64,000 bases of DNA from an uncultured Pelagibacteraceae bacterium (lineage in GTDB: Bacteria; Pseudomonadota; Alphaproteobacteria; Pelagibacterales; Pelagibacteraceae), in assembly GCA_902521005.1 (NCBI GenBank), contig CABYPZ010000001.1, positions 1 through 64,000 on the forward strand, read 5' to 3'. The translations under genes were made by a program, and so were the position numbers. The notes beneath the pieces are model-generated. The model ran no database searches and was not told the origin of the DNA. It saw only the letters and a list, made by a program, of their open reading frames with translations. The first letter of the stretch is position 1; every line of letters begins with the position of its first letter. Positions 34,396-46,204 of the stretch are shown piece after piece.

Positions 34396-35307
34396 ATGAA
34401 TAAGTCTTTTATAGTAGACTCTTCATCTATTGACATGAGAATAGACAGATGGATAAAGATCACCATCGGCAATGTTCCACAAAGTTTAATTGAAAAATCA
34501 TTAAGAAATGGAAAAATTAAATTAAATAAAAAAAAAGTTAAAAGCTCAACAAAACTATGTAAATCAGACAAAATTTACTTTTATAATTTTCAATTTAAAG
34601 AAAGTAAGAAACAAAAACAGAAATTTGAACCCACAAATCAAATAATAAAAGAAAATGAAGACGATATAATTGATAATAATGATGACTTCATAGTCATTAA
34701 TAAAAAATCTGGTATTGCAGTACAAGGAGGAACTAAGTCAAAAAAAAATATAATAGATATTTTTTCAAAGAGTAAATATTTTCAAAATACAAAACCTTTT
34801 TCAGTACATAGATTGGATAAAGATACATCTGGCGTTTTTATTATTGCTAAAAATCGCGAGACAGCTAAACTTTTAACTTCATTATTTAGACTAAGAAAAA
34901 TTTACAAAACATACTTAGCGATTTGTAACGGAGAAATAAGTCAAACAAAAGGTGAATGGGTAGGCGAATTAACAAGATATGATGGAAATAGAAAAATAAC
35001 TGAAAAAGCAATTACTAAATTCAAGGTTATAGATAAAAATAATAATTCAACATTAATCCAAATGAATCCTGTTACAGGAAGAAAACATCAATTGAGAAAA
35101 CAATTATCAGAATTAGATCATCCAATATATGGCGATAGTAAATACACTTTCAATAAATCCTTCAAAAGATTAAATAAACAATTGATGTTACATTCATATG
35201 AAATAAAATTTATGATTAATAATAAAAAATATACATATAGAGCTTTATTACCAAATTATTTTAAAAAGTTATTAATTACTAAAAAACTTAAATTTTCAAA
35301 TAATTAG
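34396..35307 (+). CDS. RluA-family rRNA pseudouridine synthase (RluC-like)
   Basis: S4-like N-terminus; [18 protein letters not shown] catalytic motif. Confidence 0.92.
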   Translation: MNKSFIVDSSSIDMRIDRWIKITIGNVPQSLIEKSLRNGKIKLNKKKVKSSTKLCKSDKIYFYNFQFKESKKQKQKFEPTNQIIKENEDDIIDNNDDFIVINKKSGIAVQGGTKSKKNIIDIFSKSKYFQNTKPFSVHRLDKDTSGVFIIAKNRETAKLLTSLFRLRKIYKTYLAICNGEISQTKGEWVGELTRYDGNRKITEKAITKFKVIDKNNNSTLIQMNPVTGRKHQLRKQLSELDHPIYGDSKYTFNKSFKRLNKQLMLHSYEIKFMINNKKYTYRALLPNYFKKLLITKKLKFSNN

Positions 35308-35908
35308 TCAATTTATCAAAAAGTATATTTGGTAAATCTTTATAATTTTGTTTTTTTATTTCTTTGAGATTTGTAATTCCACAATTTTTAATACCACATG
35401 GTATTATTTTTTTGTACATTCCTAGATCATTTTCAATATTTAATGAGAATCCATGAAAAGCGATCCATTTTTTTACTCTAATTCCTATTGCACCTATTTT
35501 TTTTCTTTTTCCATCAATATCAATCCATATACCTATGTTTTTTCTATCACTTTTAGTTTTAATTCCAAAAGTAAATAAACTTTCTATAATTGAACTTTCA
35601 ATAACATTAATAAATTTTCTTATATCTTTATCTCTTTTTTTTAAATCAATTACGAAGTAGCAGATTAATTGACCTGGTCCATGACAAGTAATTTTTCCAC
35701 CTCTAGATGTTTTAATAACTCTAATTGATTTATCTAGAATTTCTAATTCTTTATAACTTGCGCCACCAGTATATGTAAGTGGATGCTCTAATATCCAAAC
35801 TAGCTCATTTGAAGACCCATTATTCAAATTGTTTACTCTTTTTTCCAGATAACTGATTGCTTCACTAAATTTTATCGGTTTTGAAGACTTTTTTAGATCT
35901 ATTGTCAT
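35288..35908 (-). CDS. lipB: Octanoyltransferase LipB
   Basis: [35 protein letters not shown]. Confidence 0.95.
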   Translation of the reverse strand: MTIDLKKSSKPIKFSEAISYLEKRVNNLNNGSSNELVWILEHPLTYTGGASYKELEILDKSIRVIKTSRGGKITCHGPGQLICYFVIDLKKRDKDIRKFINVIESSIIESLFTFGIKTKSDRKNIGIWIDIDGKRKKIGAIGIRVKKWIAFHGFSLNIENDLGMYKKIIPCGIKNCGITNLKEIKKQNYKDLPNILFDKLTNYLKI

Positions 35909-35967
35909 TAAAGAATTGTAATATAAAAATTATAGATTAATAGTCCCATATAAAAAAATGTATTTTT

Positions 35968-37344
35968 ATGACATTAACAAAAAAATTAACAGATAAAAAA
36001 GTAAATTTTGAATTTAATAAAGAATATATCAAAGTTCTAACAGATAAGATCGATAAAAATGATGCTTTTTTTATTACAAATTCTTTTAAGGAAATGCATC
36101 CTGCGGATGCTGCTGACATTATTGAACAATTATCAGAAAATTATAGAGAAAATTTAATTAAATTAAATAATTTTAAGATTGATCCAGATGTATTTGTAGA
36201 GGTTAACGAGTCTGTACAGTCAGAAATTATTAAATACTTATCTACTGACTCTATAGTTTATATATTAAAAAATTTAGAGTCTGATGACTCTATAAAAATT
36301 TTGGAAAATATTGATGAAAGTAAGAAAAATGAAATTTTAAGCTCACTTCCTCCAAAGGACAGATTTGTTTTATTAGAAAGCTTAAGTTATCCTGAGGACT
36401 CGGCAGCCAGAATAATGCAAAGAGAATTTACCGCAATACCTAGTAATTGGTCAGTTGGTCAAACAATTGATTATTTAAGAGAAAGTAAGGATTTGCCAGA
36501 TGAATTTTTAGAAATTTTTATTGTTGATAATGAATTTAAACCTATTGGAACCGTTCCATCTTCAAAGGTTTTAAGAACTTCCAGAGAAGCTAAGATGATT
36601 TCAATAATGAACGAGTCGCAGCAACTAATCCCAGTCGACATGGATAGAGAGGAAGTTGGTCATTTATTTGAAAACTATAATCTAAATTCAGCAAGTGTTG
36701 TTGATAAAAATAATAAACTTGTAGGTATGATTACTAGTGATGATGTGTTGACAGTACTAAAAGAAGAAGCTGAGGAAGATGTATTAAGATTAGCTGGTGT
36801 TGGAAACGAGGAAATTACAGATGGTATATTGACAAAAACAAAGAGAAGATTTACTTGGCTACTTCTAAATTTATTCACAGCAATATTAGCATCAGTTGTA
36901 ATTGGTTTTTTTCAAGAAGATATTGAAAAAGTAGTAGCATTAGCAGTATTGATGCCAATAGTAGCGTCAATGGGTGGTAACGCAGGAATGCAAACACTAG
37001 CAGTTACAATAAGGACGATAGCAACTAACGAACTCACCAAAAATAACTTTTCACAAAATATAATTAAAGAATTCTCGATAGGAATATTGAATGGAATAAT
37101 TTTTGCAATAATTAGCGCAGTTGTAGTGCAGTTTTGGTTTAATGATACTACACTTTCTTTAATTATATCAATTTCAATGGTACTTAATATGATAGTAGCA
37201 GGTTTATTTGGAATCTTAGTGCCAGTTTCACTTAAAAAAATGAATATTGATCCTGCTATATCTTCAAGTGTTTTTGTTACCACAATAACAGATGTTATAG
37301 GCTTTTTATCTTTTTTAGGTATTGGTGCTTACTTTTTTTTCTAA
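35968..37344 (+). CDS. mgtE: Magnesium transporter MgtE
   Basis: MgtE N-domain (HPADAADIIEQL), CBS pair, MPIVASMGGNAGMQTLAVTIR membrane domain. Confidence 0.95.
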   Translation: MTLTKKLTDKKVNFEFNKEYIKVLTDKIDKNDAFFITNSFKEMHPADAADIIEQLSENYRENLIKLNNFKIDPDVFVEVNESVQSEIIKYLSTDSIVYILKNLESDDSIKILENIDESKKNEILSSLPPKDRFVLLESLSYPEDSAARIMQREFTAIPSNWSVGQTIDYLRESKDLPDEFLEIFIVDNEFKPIGTVPSSKVLRTSREAKMISIMNESQQLIPVDMDREEVGHLFENYNLNSASVVDKNNKLVGMITSDDVLTVLKEEAEEDVLRLAGVGNEEITDGILTKTKRRFTWLLLNLFTAILASVVIGFFQEDIEKVVALAVLMPIVASMGGNAGMQTLAVTIRTIATNELTKNNFSQNIIKEFSIGILNGIIFAIISAVVVQFWFNDTTLSLIISISMVLNMIVAGLFGILVPVSLKKMNIDPAISSSVFVTTITDVIGFLSFLGIGAYFFF

Positions 37345-37345
37345 A

Positions 37346-38158
37346 TCAGTAGTTATCAATTAACCTCACTTCTTTAATATAATAAGCTAAAAAAATTTTA
37401 AAATTCTTTAAAGTATATCTTTTTGATAAATTATACTTATTTCTTATTTCTAAATACTCAATTTTTACATTTTTCAAATTATTAATCTTTACTTTAATAT
37501 TTTTAATTTCATTTTTTAAGGCAAACATATTTTTTGGGTACTTTTTAAGTTTTAATAATAATTTAGCTATGAATGATGATTTATTAAGATCGTCTTTTTT
37601 TAGTAAAATGTTTCGAGATGAAAGGGCAACTTTATTATTATCTCGTATTGTTTTGCATAAAAGTATTTTAATACCAAATTTATTCCTAACGAATTTTTTT
37701 ATTAAGAAAAATTGCTGATAATCTTTTTCACCTAAAAAAATATATGATGCTTTAATATTTTTTAAAAATTGATTAATTACTGCTAAAACACCCTCAAAGT
37801 GACCAGGTCTAAATTGGGCACACATTATTTTATCTTTTTTTTTTATATTTATTTTCTTATCTTTTTTACTTTTATAAATTTCATTTAATTTAGGAAGCAA
37901 TAAATAATCAACGTTCATTTTTTTTAGAATCATAATGTCTTTTTTTATATTTCTAGGGTAATTTTTAAGATCACTTTTTTTATTAAATTGAGATGGATTG
38001 ATAAAAATACTAACTAAAGTTTTAGAACATTTCTTTTTTGATGATTTAATCAACGAAATATGACCTTTATGCAATGAACCCATTGTTGGAACAAAGCCAA
38101 CGGGTGCCTTAAAATTAACTTTTTTATTTAATTTATTTATACTTTTAAAAATTATCAT
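37346..38158 (-). CDS. panC: Pantothenate synthetase
   Basis: GFVPTMGSLHKGHISLI; GEKDYQQFFLIKK. Confidence 0.95.
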   Translation of the reverse strand: MIIFKSINKLNKKVNFKAPVGFVPTMGSLHKGHISLIKSSKKKCSKTLVSIFINPSQFNKKSDLKNYPRNIKKDIMILKKMNVDYLLLPKLNEIYKSKKDKKINIKKKDKIMCAQFRPGHFEGVLAVINQFLKNIKASYIFLGEKDYQQFFLIKKFVRNKFGIKILLCKTIRDNNKVALSSRNILLKKDDLNKSSFIAKLLLKLKKYPKNMFALKNEIKNIKVKINNLKNVKIEYLEIRNKYNLSKRYTLKNFKIFLAYYIKEVRLIDNY

Positions 38159-38189
38159 TTATGGTAATTCATTTAATTAATACATTTTA

Positions 38190-39005
38190 ATGATAAGACA
38201 AGCAATAATACCATTAGCTGGTTTGGGTACAAGGCTTTTACCTTTAACAAGTGTTTACGCAAAAGAACTTTTACCTATTAATGGAAAAGTTGGATTAGAA
38301 TACATTTTAGATGAGTGCATTGAAGCTGGCATAAAAGAAATAATTTTAATAATCTCAAATAGAAAAAAAATAATCCAAAAATATTTTTATAATGACCTTT
38401 TTTTTAAAAAAATAATTAAAGCTAAAAAAGATCAAAGAATTCTTAATGAATATAAAAAAATTAAAAAATATAAAAAAATGATAAAATTTGTTTTTCAAAA
38501 TGAACCAAAGGGAACTGGTGATGCTGTGCTTAAAACTAGAAACAAAATTAAAGATAATTATTTTTTAATGATATTACCTGATGATTTAATTATAAAAAAA
38601 AATTGTTCAAAAGATATGATTTTAATTCATAATAAAATGAATTGTTCAGTAATGGCAAGTATGAAAGTTAACAAAAAAACTGTAAATAGATGGGGTATAT
38701 ATTCAAAAAAAAAACAGATTAATAAAAGTAATTTTTATATAAAAGATGTAGTTGAAAAACCAAATATTAAATCTGCACCCTCCAACAATGCTGTAATTGG
38801 AAGATATATATTACCAAAAAAAATTTTTAAAAAACTACAAAAACAAACAAAAGGTAAAGGTGGAGAAATACATATAACAGACTCAATTAGAAAATTAATA
38901 AAAGACGGAGAAGAATTTGTTGGACATACTTTTAAAGGTAAATATTTAGATTGTGGCTCAATGGAAGGTTATATTAAATCATCAATAGAAATTGCAATTA
39001 AATGA
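38190..39005 (+). CDS. galU: UTP-glucose-1-phosphate uridylyltransferase
   Basis: AIIPLAGLGTRLLPLTSVYAKELLPI; ILPDDLI. Confidence 0.92.
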   Translation: MIRQAIIPLAGLGTRLLPLTSVYAKELLPINGKVGLEYILDECIEAGIKEIILIISNRKKIIQKYFYNDLFFKKIIKAKKDQRILNEYKKIKKYKKMIKFVFQNEPKGTGDAVLKTRNKIKDNYFLMILPDDLIIKKNCSKDMILIHNKMNCSVMASMKVNKKTVNRWGIYSKKKQINKSNFYIKDVVEKPNIKSAPSNNAVIGRYILPKKIFKKLQKQTKGKGGEIHITDSIRKLIKDGEEFVGHTFKGKYLDCGSMEGYIKSSIEIAIK

Positions 39006-40300
39006 AAATTTGTATGATTGGGACTGGTTACGTTGGATTAGTAAGCGGTGTATGTTTTTCAGATTTAGGAAACACAGTTTATTGTGTTGATAAAGACAAA
39101 ACTAAAATTAAACTTTTGAATTCAGGTATAATACCAATTTATGAGCCTGGTTTAGAAGAAATCGCAAAAAGAAACCATAATAAAAAAAGATTAATATTTA
39201 CTACCGATTTAAAAGAAGCTGTTAAAAATTCAAAAATTATTTTTATTTGTGTTGGTACTCCTACCAAAAAAAATTCTAATAAAGCAGATTTAAAATATGT
39301 TTTTCAAGTTACCAATCAATTAAGAAAACATATTAACAATTATAAAATTATAGTTACTAAATCAACAGTTCCAGTAACCACAGGGGATAAAATAGAAAAA
39401 ATATTAAGTAAGCTAAAAACAAAAAAATTAATAGATGTAGTTTCTAATCCTGAGTTTTTAAGAGAAGGAGAAGCTATAAGAGATTTTCTTTATCCAGATA
39501 GAGTAATAGTTGGTTCAAATAGCAAAAAGGCAAATAAATTAATGAAATCTCTATATTTACCAATTATTAAAAAAGAAAGCAGATATTTTAATACTTCTAG
39601 GAGAGCAGCTGAAATGATCAAGTATGCTTCTAACGCCTTTCTAGCAACAAAAATTTCATATATCAATGAGATAGCAAATTTGTGTGAAAAAGTTTCTGTT
39701 GATATTAAAGATATTTCAATTGGTATGGGTCTGGACCAAAGAATAGGTGAAAGATTTTTACGAGCAGGACCTGCTTATGGAGGCTCTTGCTTTCCTAAAG
39801 ATACAAGAGCAATTGTTGATACAGCTGATAAATTTAAAACAAACCTCTCAATAATTAAAAATGTAATTAATTCTAATGAAAAAAGAAAAATTTCATTATT
39901 AAAAAGGGTTCATGAAATTATTGGAAAAAATATCAAAGGAAAAAAAATAGGTTTTCTTGGTGTTACTTTTAAACCTAATACTGATGATATGAGAGAAGCC
40001 TCAAGTTTAAAAATGATACCTTATCTTTCAAAAAAAGGTGCTGTTGTTAAATATCATGACCCGTCAGGAGAAAAAGAATTTTTTAAAAATAAAAAAAATG
40101 TTTTTTATAAAAAAAATGTATCATCTGCGTGTGAAAATTCTGATCTTATTATAATACATACTGAGTGGAATGACTATAAACAGCTTAACTTTAAAAAATT
40201 AGTAAAAAAAAATAATTTTAAAGTTTATGATTTAAGAAATCTATACTCGCCAACTAAAATGTTTAGATTAAATATTAAATATTTTGCTATTGGAAGATAG
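39002..40300 (+). CDS. ugd: UDP-glucose 6-dehydrogenase
   Basis: MIGTGYVGLVSGVCFSDLGN; GPAYGGSCFPKDTRA. Confidence 0.95.
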   Translation: MKICMIGTGYVGLVSGVCFSDLGNTVYCVDKDKTKIKLLNSGIIPIYEPGLEEIAKRNHNKKRLIFTTDLKEAVKNSKIIFICVGTPTKKNSNKADLKYVFQVTNQLRKHINNYKIIVTKSTVPVTTGDKIEKILSKLKTKKLIDVVSNPEFLREGEAIRDFLYPDRVIVGSNSKKANKLMKSLYLPIIKKESRYFNTSRRAAEMIKYASNAFLATKISYINEIANLCEKVSVDIKDISIGMGLDQRIGERFLRAGPAYGGSCFPKDTRAIVDTADKFKTNLSIIKNVINSNEKRKISLLKRVHEIIGKNIKGKKIGFLGVTFKPNTDDMREASSLKMIPYLSKKGAVVKYHDPSGEKEFFKNKKNVFYKKNVSSACENSDLIIIHTEWNDYKQLNFKKLVKKNNFKVYDLRNLYSPTKMFRLNIKYFAIGR

Positions 40301-40762
40301 TTAATTTATTTCAAAGATTGCATCTACTTCTACAGAAACACCAAGTGGCAGACTATTTGTACTAACAGCAGCTCTTGTATGCATTCCAGCATCCCCAAAA
40401 ATTGATACAATTAGCTCAGAAGCTCCATTTATTACTTTTGGCTGTTCTGTAAAATCATCTGTTGAATTAACAAATCCAGTTAATTTAACACATGATTTAA
40501 CTTTTGATAAATCATCTCCACAAGCTTTTTTTACTTGAGAAACTATACTAAGCCCACATCTTTTGGCTGCTTCATAGCCTTCCTCAGTCTTTAAGTCTTT
40601 ACCAAGTTTTCCTTTTATTAGTTCACCTTTTTCATTTATAGAAATTTGACCAGAGATATACAGCATTTTTCCCACAAATTTTGTTGCTAAGTAGGATCCA
40701 ACCGGATCTGTAGCCTTAGGTAAAGTTAAACCAATTTCTTTAATTTTATTTTCAATAGTCAT
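40301..40762 (-). CDS. RidA/YjgF/UK114-family protein
   Basis: GKMLYISGQISINEKGELI; MHTRAAVSTNSLPLGVSVEVDAIFEI. Confidence 0.88.
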   Translation of the reverse strand: MTIENKIKEIGLTLPKATDPVGSYLATKFVGKMLYISGQISINEKGELIKGKLGKDLKTEEGYEAAKRCGLSIVSQVKKACGDDLSKVKSCVKLTGFVNSTDDFTEQPKVINGASELIVSIFGDAGMHTRAAVSTNSLPLGVSVEVDAIFEIN

Positions 40763-43318
40763 TTATTTATTTTTTTTTCTTTTTTTATTTCTATCGTATT
40801 CTTTTCTTTTCTCAATTAAAATTAGCGCCTCTTCCATATTAACTTCTAGTGGGTCTTTTTCCTCAGGTATTGTTGCATTTAATGATTTGTATTTAATATA
40901 TGGGCCATACTGACCTTTCATTATTCTCACAGGTTTTTTATCCTCTGGATGTTCACCTAAATCTTTAATTAAAGATGATGATATTCTTCCTGGCTTAGCC
41001 TCTGCAATTAATGTTATTGCTCTATTTAAGCCAATTGTAAATAGATCCTCTACATTTTCTAAGCGTGCTGATTTATTTTCACATTTTAGATACGGACCAA
41101 ATCTTCCAGAATTAACAGTTATATCTTTACCATTTTCTGGATGCTGACCTATAACTTTTGGAAGAGAACATAAATATTTTGCTTTATCTAAATCTATTTG
41201 ATCTATATCCAATCCTTTTGGTATAGATACATTTCTAAAATTATCATTTTCTTTTTTCTTTTTCTTTTTCTTTTTTTTGGTAATAGCTTCTTCCTCTATT
41301 TTCTCGTATTGGAGATAAGGTCCAAATCTTCCACTTTTTAAAAATATATCTTTATCATTATCATTTTTGCCAATTAATTTAGGTTCAGCTAATGAGAATT
41401 GTTCATTAGCTTTAGACTTGGATAAGGGTCTTGTAAATTTACATTCAGGATAGTTTGAACATCCAATAAATGCACCACCCCTAAAACTATTCTTTAAACT
41501 TAGTTCTCCATTGTCACAAAGCTTGCATTTTCTATCAATTTTCCCTTCTTTATTTGACTCAAAAATTAATTCTCCGAGACTCTCATTTAATAAGTCTAAT
41601 ACTTCTCGGGTACGTTTTTCTTTAACACTTGATACGTTTAAGTTGAAATCTTTCCAAAATTTTTCAAGTACTTTAATCCATTCTTCTTTACCTGCTGTAA
41701 TGTCATCTAGCTGATCCTCTAAGCCTGCAGTAAAACCATAATCAACATATTTAGAAAATAATTTTTCTAAAAAAGCTGAAAGTAATTTTCCTCTATCCGA
41801 AGGGAAAAACCGTTTATTTACAACTTCAGCGTATCCACGATTAGAAATTACAGAAATAATACTTGCGTAAGTTGATGGCCTACCAATACCTAATTCTTCA
41901 AGTTTTTTTACCAAGCTAGCTTCAGAATATCTTGGTGGCGGTTGAGTAAAATGTTGTTCATCTATAAATTTATTTATTGATACGTCATCTTTATTTACAT
42001 CTGGTATAATCTTTTCATCTTCGTTCTCGTCAATTCTTGTAAGTTTTAAAAATCCATCAAACTTAATCGTAGATCCTGAACATTTAAATTGATTAAGATT
42101 ATTATCAGAAATTATTGTAATAGTTTTTCTATCAAATTTTGCTGCTTCCATCTGTGAGGAAAGTGCTCTAGACCAAATTAAATCATAAAGCTTAATTTGA
42201 TCTGTGCTCAAAAACTTCTTTAATGTTTCCGGTGTTCTAGTTATATCAGTAGGTCTTATGGCTTCATGAGCCTCTTGTGCATTTTTAGCTTTTTTACCAG
42301 AAAAATTATTTGGTTCTTTTGGTAAGTAATTTTCACCATAAGAGTTTTTTATATAGTTTCTGAAGTCATTTACAGCATCATTAGAAATATTTGTGCCATC
42401 TGTTCTCATATAAGTAATTAATCCAACTGTGTCACCTTCGATGTCTATTCCTTGATATAGTCTTTGAGCAATTTGCATTGTTCTTGAAGCACCAAATCCT
42501 AATTTACTTGACGAAGTTTGTTGAAGGGTTGATGTAGTAAAAGGACCAATAGGATTTCTTGTATATACTTTTGAACTTATATCTGAAATTTTATAATTTG
42601 ATTTTTTGATTAAATTAATAGCATTATTTATATCGTCTTTATTTTTAAAAAAAAATTTTTCAATTTTTGAGTTATTAAGTAAAACAATATTAGAATTTAA
42701 AATGATTCCTTCTGATGTTTTAAAATCTACATTTAAAGACCAAAACTCCTCAGGTTTAAATAACTCAATCTCGTGTTCTCTCTCAGTAAGCAATCTTAAT
42801 GCCACTGACTGAACTCTTCCAGCAGACTTAGAACCAGGTAGTTTTGTCCACAAAATAGGGGAGATATTAAATCCAACTAAATAATCCAATGCTCTTCTGG
42901 CCATATAAGCATCCACTAAGTTAGACTCTATATTTCTTGGATTATCTATTCCATTAGTTACCGCTTTTTTTGTAATTTCATTAAATACCACTCTCTCGAT
43001 TTCTTTATCTTTTAAAAGTTTTTTTTCTTCTAGATATTCTTTAACATGCCAAGCTATCGCTTCACCTTCTCGATCAGGATCAGTTGCAAGAATAATTTTT
43101 TTAGATATTTTAGCAGCATCTGCAATTTCTTTTAAATATTTTTTGGAAAAGCTATCTACCTCCCATATCATTTTGAATTTATCATCTGGATCTACAGAAC
43201 CATTTTTTGAAGGAAGATCTCTAATATGGCCGTAGCTAGCTAAAACCTTATAATCTGGTCCCAAATACTTATTAATCGTTTTAGCTTTAGCTGGACTTTC
43301 AACTATGACAAGATTCAT
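40763..43318 (-). CDS. topA: DNA topoisomerase I
   Basis: MNLVIVESPAKAKTINKYLG; TYMRTDGTNIS active site; Zn-ribbon repeats. Confidence 0.98.
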   Translation of the reverse strand: MNLVIVESPAKAKTINKYLGPDYKVLASYGHIRDLPSKNGSVDPDDKFKMIWEVDSFSKKYLKEIADAAKISKKIILATDPDREGEAIAWHVKEYLEEKKLLKDKEIERVVFNEITKKAVTNGIDNPRNIESNLVDAYMARRALDYLVGFNISPILWTKLPGSKSAGRVQSVALRLLTEREHEIELFKPEEFWSLNVDFKTSEGIILNSNIVLLNNSKIEKFFFKNKDDINNAINLIKKSNYKISDISSKVYTRNPIGPFTTSTLQQTSSSKLGFGASRTMQIAQRLYQGIDIEGDTVGLITYMRTDGTNISNDAVNDFRNYIKNSYGENYLPKEPNNFSGKKAKNAQEAHEAIRPTDITRTPETLKKFLSTDQIKLYDLIWSRALSSQMEAAKFDRKTITIISDNNLNQFKCSGSTIKFDGFLKLTRIDENEDEKIIPDVNKDDVSINKFIDEQHFTQPPPRYSEASLVKKLEELGIGRPSTYASIISVISNRGYAEVVNKRFFPSDRGKLLSAFLEKLFSKYVDYGFTAGLEDQLDDITAGKEEWIKVLEKFWKDFNLNVSSVKEKRTREVLDLLNESLGELIFESNKEGKIDRKCKLCDNGELSLKNSFRGGAFIGCSNYPECKFTRPLSKSKANEQFSLAEPKLIGKNDNDKDIFLKSGRFGPYLQYEKIEEEAITKKKKKKKKKENDNFRNVSIPKGLDIDQIDLDKAKYLCSLPKVIGQHPENGKDITVNSGRFGPYLKCENKSARLENVEDLFTIGLNRAITLIAEAKPGRISSSLIKDLGEHPEDKKPVRIMKGQYGPYIKYKSLNATIPEEKDPLEVNMEEALILIEKRKEYDRNKKRKKNK

Positions 43319-43357
43319 AATTAGTGAAACTACACAAAAAATCTATCAATAGTCAAA

Positions 43358-43936
43358 TTAATAAATTTTTGTCTTAGATTCTTCTTTATTTATCAGTCGT
43401 TTAACATTCTCTCTATGAGTAAACAAAATCAGTACAAACATTATAACAAAAAAATATTCATTATTATAATCAGAATTTAAAAAAATATAAATTGGTATTA
43501 CTAAAGATGATAGGATTGACCCTAGTGAGGAAAATTTTGAAATAATAAAAATTATTAACCAAGATATGATAAAAATGATTCCTAAAAAATAATTTATACA
43601 AAATAATATACCTACATACGTAGCAACACCTTTCCCACCTTTAAACTTTAACCAAATAGAAAATACATGACCTAAAAAAACTGATAGTGAAGAAACATAG
43701 ATTAAATCCGGATAATTAAATTTGATATATATAATAGGAATTATTGCTTTTAATACATCTAGTATTAATGTTAAATAACCAACTATTTTGTTGCCAGCTC
43801 TTAAAACATTTGTTGCACCAATATTTCCAGATCCAACTTTTCTTATATCTTTGTTTAAAAATATTTTTGTTAAAATTAGACCAAATGGAATTGAGCCCAT
43901 TAGATATGATGTTAAAATAATTATAATTAATTCCAT
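43358..43936 (-). CDS. plsY: Glycerol-3-phosphate acyltransferase PlsY
   Basis: LMGSIPFGLILTK, GSGNIGATNVLRAG, LKFKGGKGVAT. Confidence 0.96.
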   Translation of the reverse strand: MELIIIILTSYLMGSIPFGLILTKIFLNKDIRKVGSGNIGATNVLRAGNKIVGYLTLILDVLKAIIPIIYIKFNYPDLIYVSSLSVFLGHVFSIWLKFKGGKGVATYVGILFCINYFLGIIFIISWLIIFIISKFSSLGSILSSLVIPIYIFLNSDYNNEYFFVIMFVLILFTHRENVKRLINKEESKTKIY

Positions 43937-43938
43937 AA

Positions 43939-45228
43939 TTAAATTTTGAATAGCTCTTCACCTTTTACAAATGTATTTGTTACTTTTCCTTGCAATTTTC
44001 TACCTTCTATAGATGTATTCTTAGACTTTGATATTAAGTTTTCTTTTTTAACTATCCAAGGTTTGTTAATGTCAAGTATACAGAAGTCAGCATCGTTACC
44101 AATTGTTAAATTTCCTTTATTTATTTTTAAAATTTTAGCTGGATTGCATGTTAGAGCTTTAATTATTTTAATTAATTTTATCGATTCGTTATGATAAAGC
44201 TCTAATGCTAGTGATAATAAAGTCTCAATACCAGATGCACCAGTTGAAGCTTGTGCAAATGTAAGTCTTTTTTGTTCTTCGTCTTCTGGTTTGTGATCTG
44301 AAACTATTACGTCTATAAGATCATTATTAATTCCTTTTATTAATGCCAATCTGTCTTCCTCTGTTCTTAATGGGGGTGATAATTTTAAAAAAGTTCTAAA
44401 ATCTCCAATATCATTTTCATTTAATGATAAATTGTTAATTGATACACCACATGTAAAATCTATATAATCTTTCCTGTTTTTAATTACGTCCAGTGATTTT
44501 GCAGTTGAAATTTGTGATATATGATATCTACAATTAAAATCTTCTAACAATGTTAAATCTCTTTCGATTATTATTTTTTCTGCTAGTTCAGAAATTCCTT
44601 GTAGACCAAGTTTTGTTGAAATAATCCCATCATTTACCATTCCATCTTTTGATAACTCCTCATCTTCAACGTGCTGCATCACTAAACAATTCAAATCATA
44701 TGCTGATCTCATAATTCTTGACATTAATCTGGTATTTTGGATCGTTTTATATCCATCGGTAAATCCTATTATTCCTTTTTTTTGTAGAAGGCCAAATTCA
44801 GTCATATTTGTTCCCTCTAGACCTTTCGTTAATGATGCAGTCGGAAAAATATTAATTTTTGATTTATCTCTTCCTCTTCTTTTTAAAAAGTCCACAATTG
44901 ATACATTGTCAATAATCGGATTAGTATTTGGCATTGTAACAACTGAAGTAACTCCTCCTGATAACGCAGCCTCACTTAAAGTTCTAAAATTTTCTTTATA
45001 TTCAAAACCTGGCTCTCCCACAAAAACCCGCATATCCACTATTCCTGGAATTATGTATTTACCTTTTAAATCAATATATTTTTCCCTAGATGGAATATTG
45101 TTAGTGTTTACTTTTTTTCCTACAGCTTCTACTTTACCTTCCTCATTAACTATCATACCTCCAATTTCATTTATAGAATTTTGAGGATCTATAATATTAG
45201 CATTTAAAAAATATTTTTTTTTCATCAT
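43939..45228 (-). CDS. pyrC: Dihydroorotase-type amidohydrolase
   Basis: [20 protein letters not shown] (expected HxH replaced), [12 protein letters not shown]; adjacent to pyrB. Confidence 0.88.
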   Translation of the reverse strand: MMKKKYFLNANIIDPQNSINEIGGMIVNEEGKVEAVGKKVNTNNIPSREKYIDLKGKYIIPGIVDMRVFVGEPGFEYKENFRTLSEAALSGGVTSVVTMPNTNPIIDNVSIVDFLKRRGRDKSKINIFPTASLTKGLEGTNMTEFGLLQKKGIIGFTDGYKTIQNTRLMSRIMRSAYDLNCLVMQHVEDEELSKDGMVNDGIISTKLGLQGISELAEKIIIERDLTLLEDFNCRYHISQISTAKSLDVIKNRKDYIDFTCGVSINNLSLNENDIGDFRTFLKLSPPLRTEEDRLALIKGINNDLIDVIVSDHKPEDEEQKRLTFAQASTGASGIETLLSLALELYHNESIKLIKIIKALTCNPAKILKINKGNLTIGNDADFCILDINKPWIVKKENLISKSKNTSIEGRKLQGKVTNTFVKGEELFKI

Positions 45229-46163
45229 TCACAAAATATTTTAAGACAAGCCATACGTACAGCAACACCAAGCTCAACTTGTTCTTTAATTACACTTTTA
45301 TTTATGTCATCTGCTAATTTAGTGTCAATTTCAATTCCTCTATTCATTGGACCTGGATGCATTATTAGTGCATCTTCTTTAGCAAAATTTAGTTTATCTG
45401 GAGTTAGTCCGTAATATTCGTAATATTCTCTATTTGATGATAAAAATGAACTAGTCATTCTTTCATTTTGAAGTCTTAACATCATGACTATATCACAATC
45501 TTTAACACCTTTTTTCATATCCGAAAAACTATTAACACCTAATTTTTGAATATCTTTTGGCATTAAATTTGATGGCGCAATTATATTTACTTCAGCTCCT
45601 AACATATTTAATAAATAAATATTTGATCTTGCGACTCTTGAATGAACTATATCTCCGCATATAGCAATTTTTAATCCTTCAATCTTTTTTTTTCTGTCAA
45701 TAATAGTTAAAGCATCTAATAAAGCTTGAGTTGGATGCTCTCGTCTACCGTCACCAGCATTTAGAACCGCACAGTTTACTTTTTGAGATAACAAATTTGA
45801 TGCACCTGAGTCTTGATGTCTTACAACTATTATATCTGGGTGCATAGCGTTTAAAGTCATTGCTGTATCAATTAAAGTTTCACCTTTTTTAATTGCAGAA
45901 TTATTCAAGTTCATTGACATCACATCTGCACCCAATCTTTTACCAGCAAGCTCAAATGAGCTTTGAGTTCTTGTTGATGGTTCAAAGAATAAATTGATTT
46001 GAGTTTTTCCTCTTAAAATATCTAATTTTTTGTTTTTGCTTTTATTTAGATTTATAAATTGTTTTGCTTCAGACAAAATAAAATTTACATCTGATATCGA
46101 TAGATCTTGAATACCTAAAAGATGTTTTTTTGAGATTTTAATAGCTTTGTTATGATTTGCCAT
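45225..46163 (-). CDS. pyrB: Aspartate carbamoyltransferase catalytic subunit
   Basis: [27 protein letters not shown] opens to 46202 but the likely start is the internal Met at 46163. Confidence 0.95.
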   Translation of the reverse strand: MANHNKAIKISKKHLLGIQDLSISDVNFILSEAKQFINLNKSKNKKLDILRGKTQINLFFEPSTRTQSSFELAGKRLGADVMSMNLNNSAIKKGETLIDTAMTLNAMHPDIIVVRHQDSGASNLLSQKVNCAVLNAGDGRREHPTQALLDALTIIDRKKKIEGLKIAICGDIVHSRVARSNIYLLNMLGAEVNIIAPSNLMPKDIQKLGVNSFSDMKKGVKDCDIVMMLRLQNERMTSSFLSSNREYYEYYGLTPDKLNFAKEDALIMHPGPMNRGIEIDTKLADDINKSVIKEQVELGVAVRMACLKIFCE

Positions 46164-46204
46164 TAAAACCAACTCTATAACTATAGATCTATTACATTGC
46201 AAGC

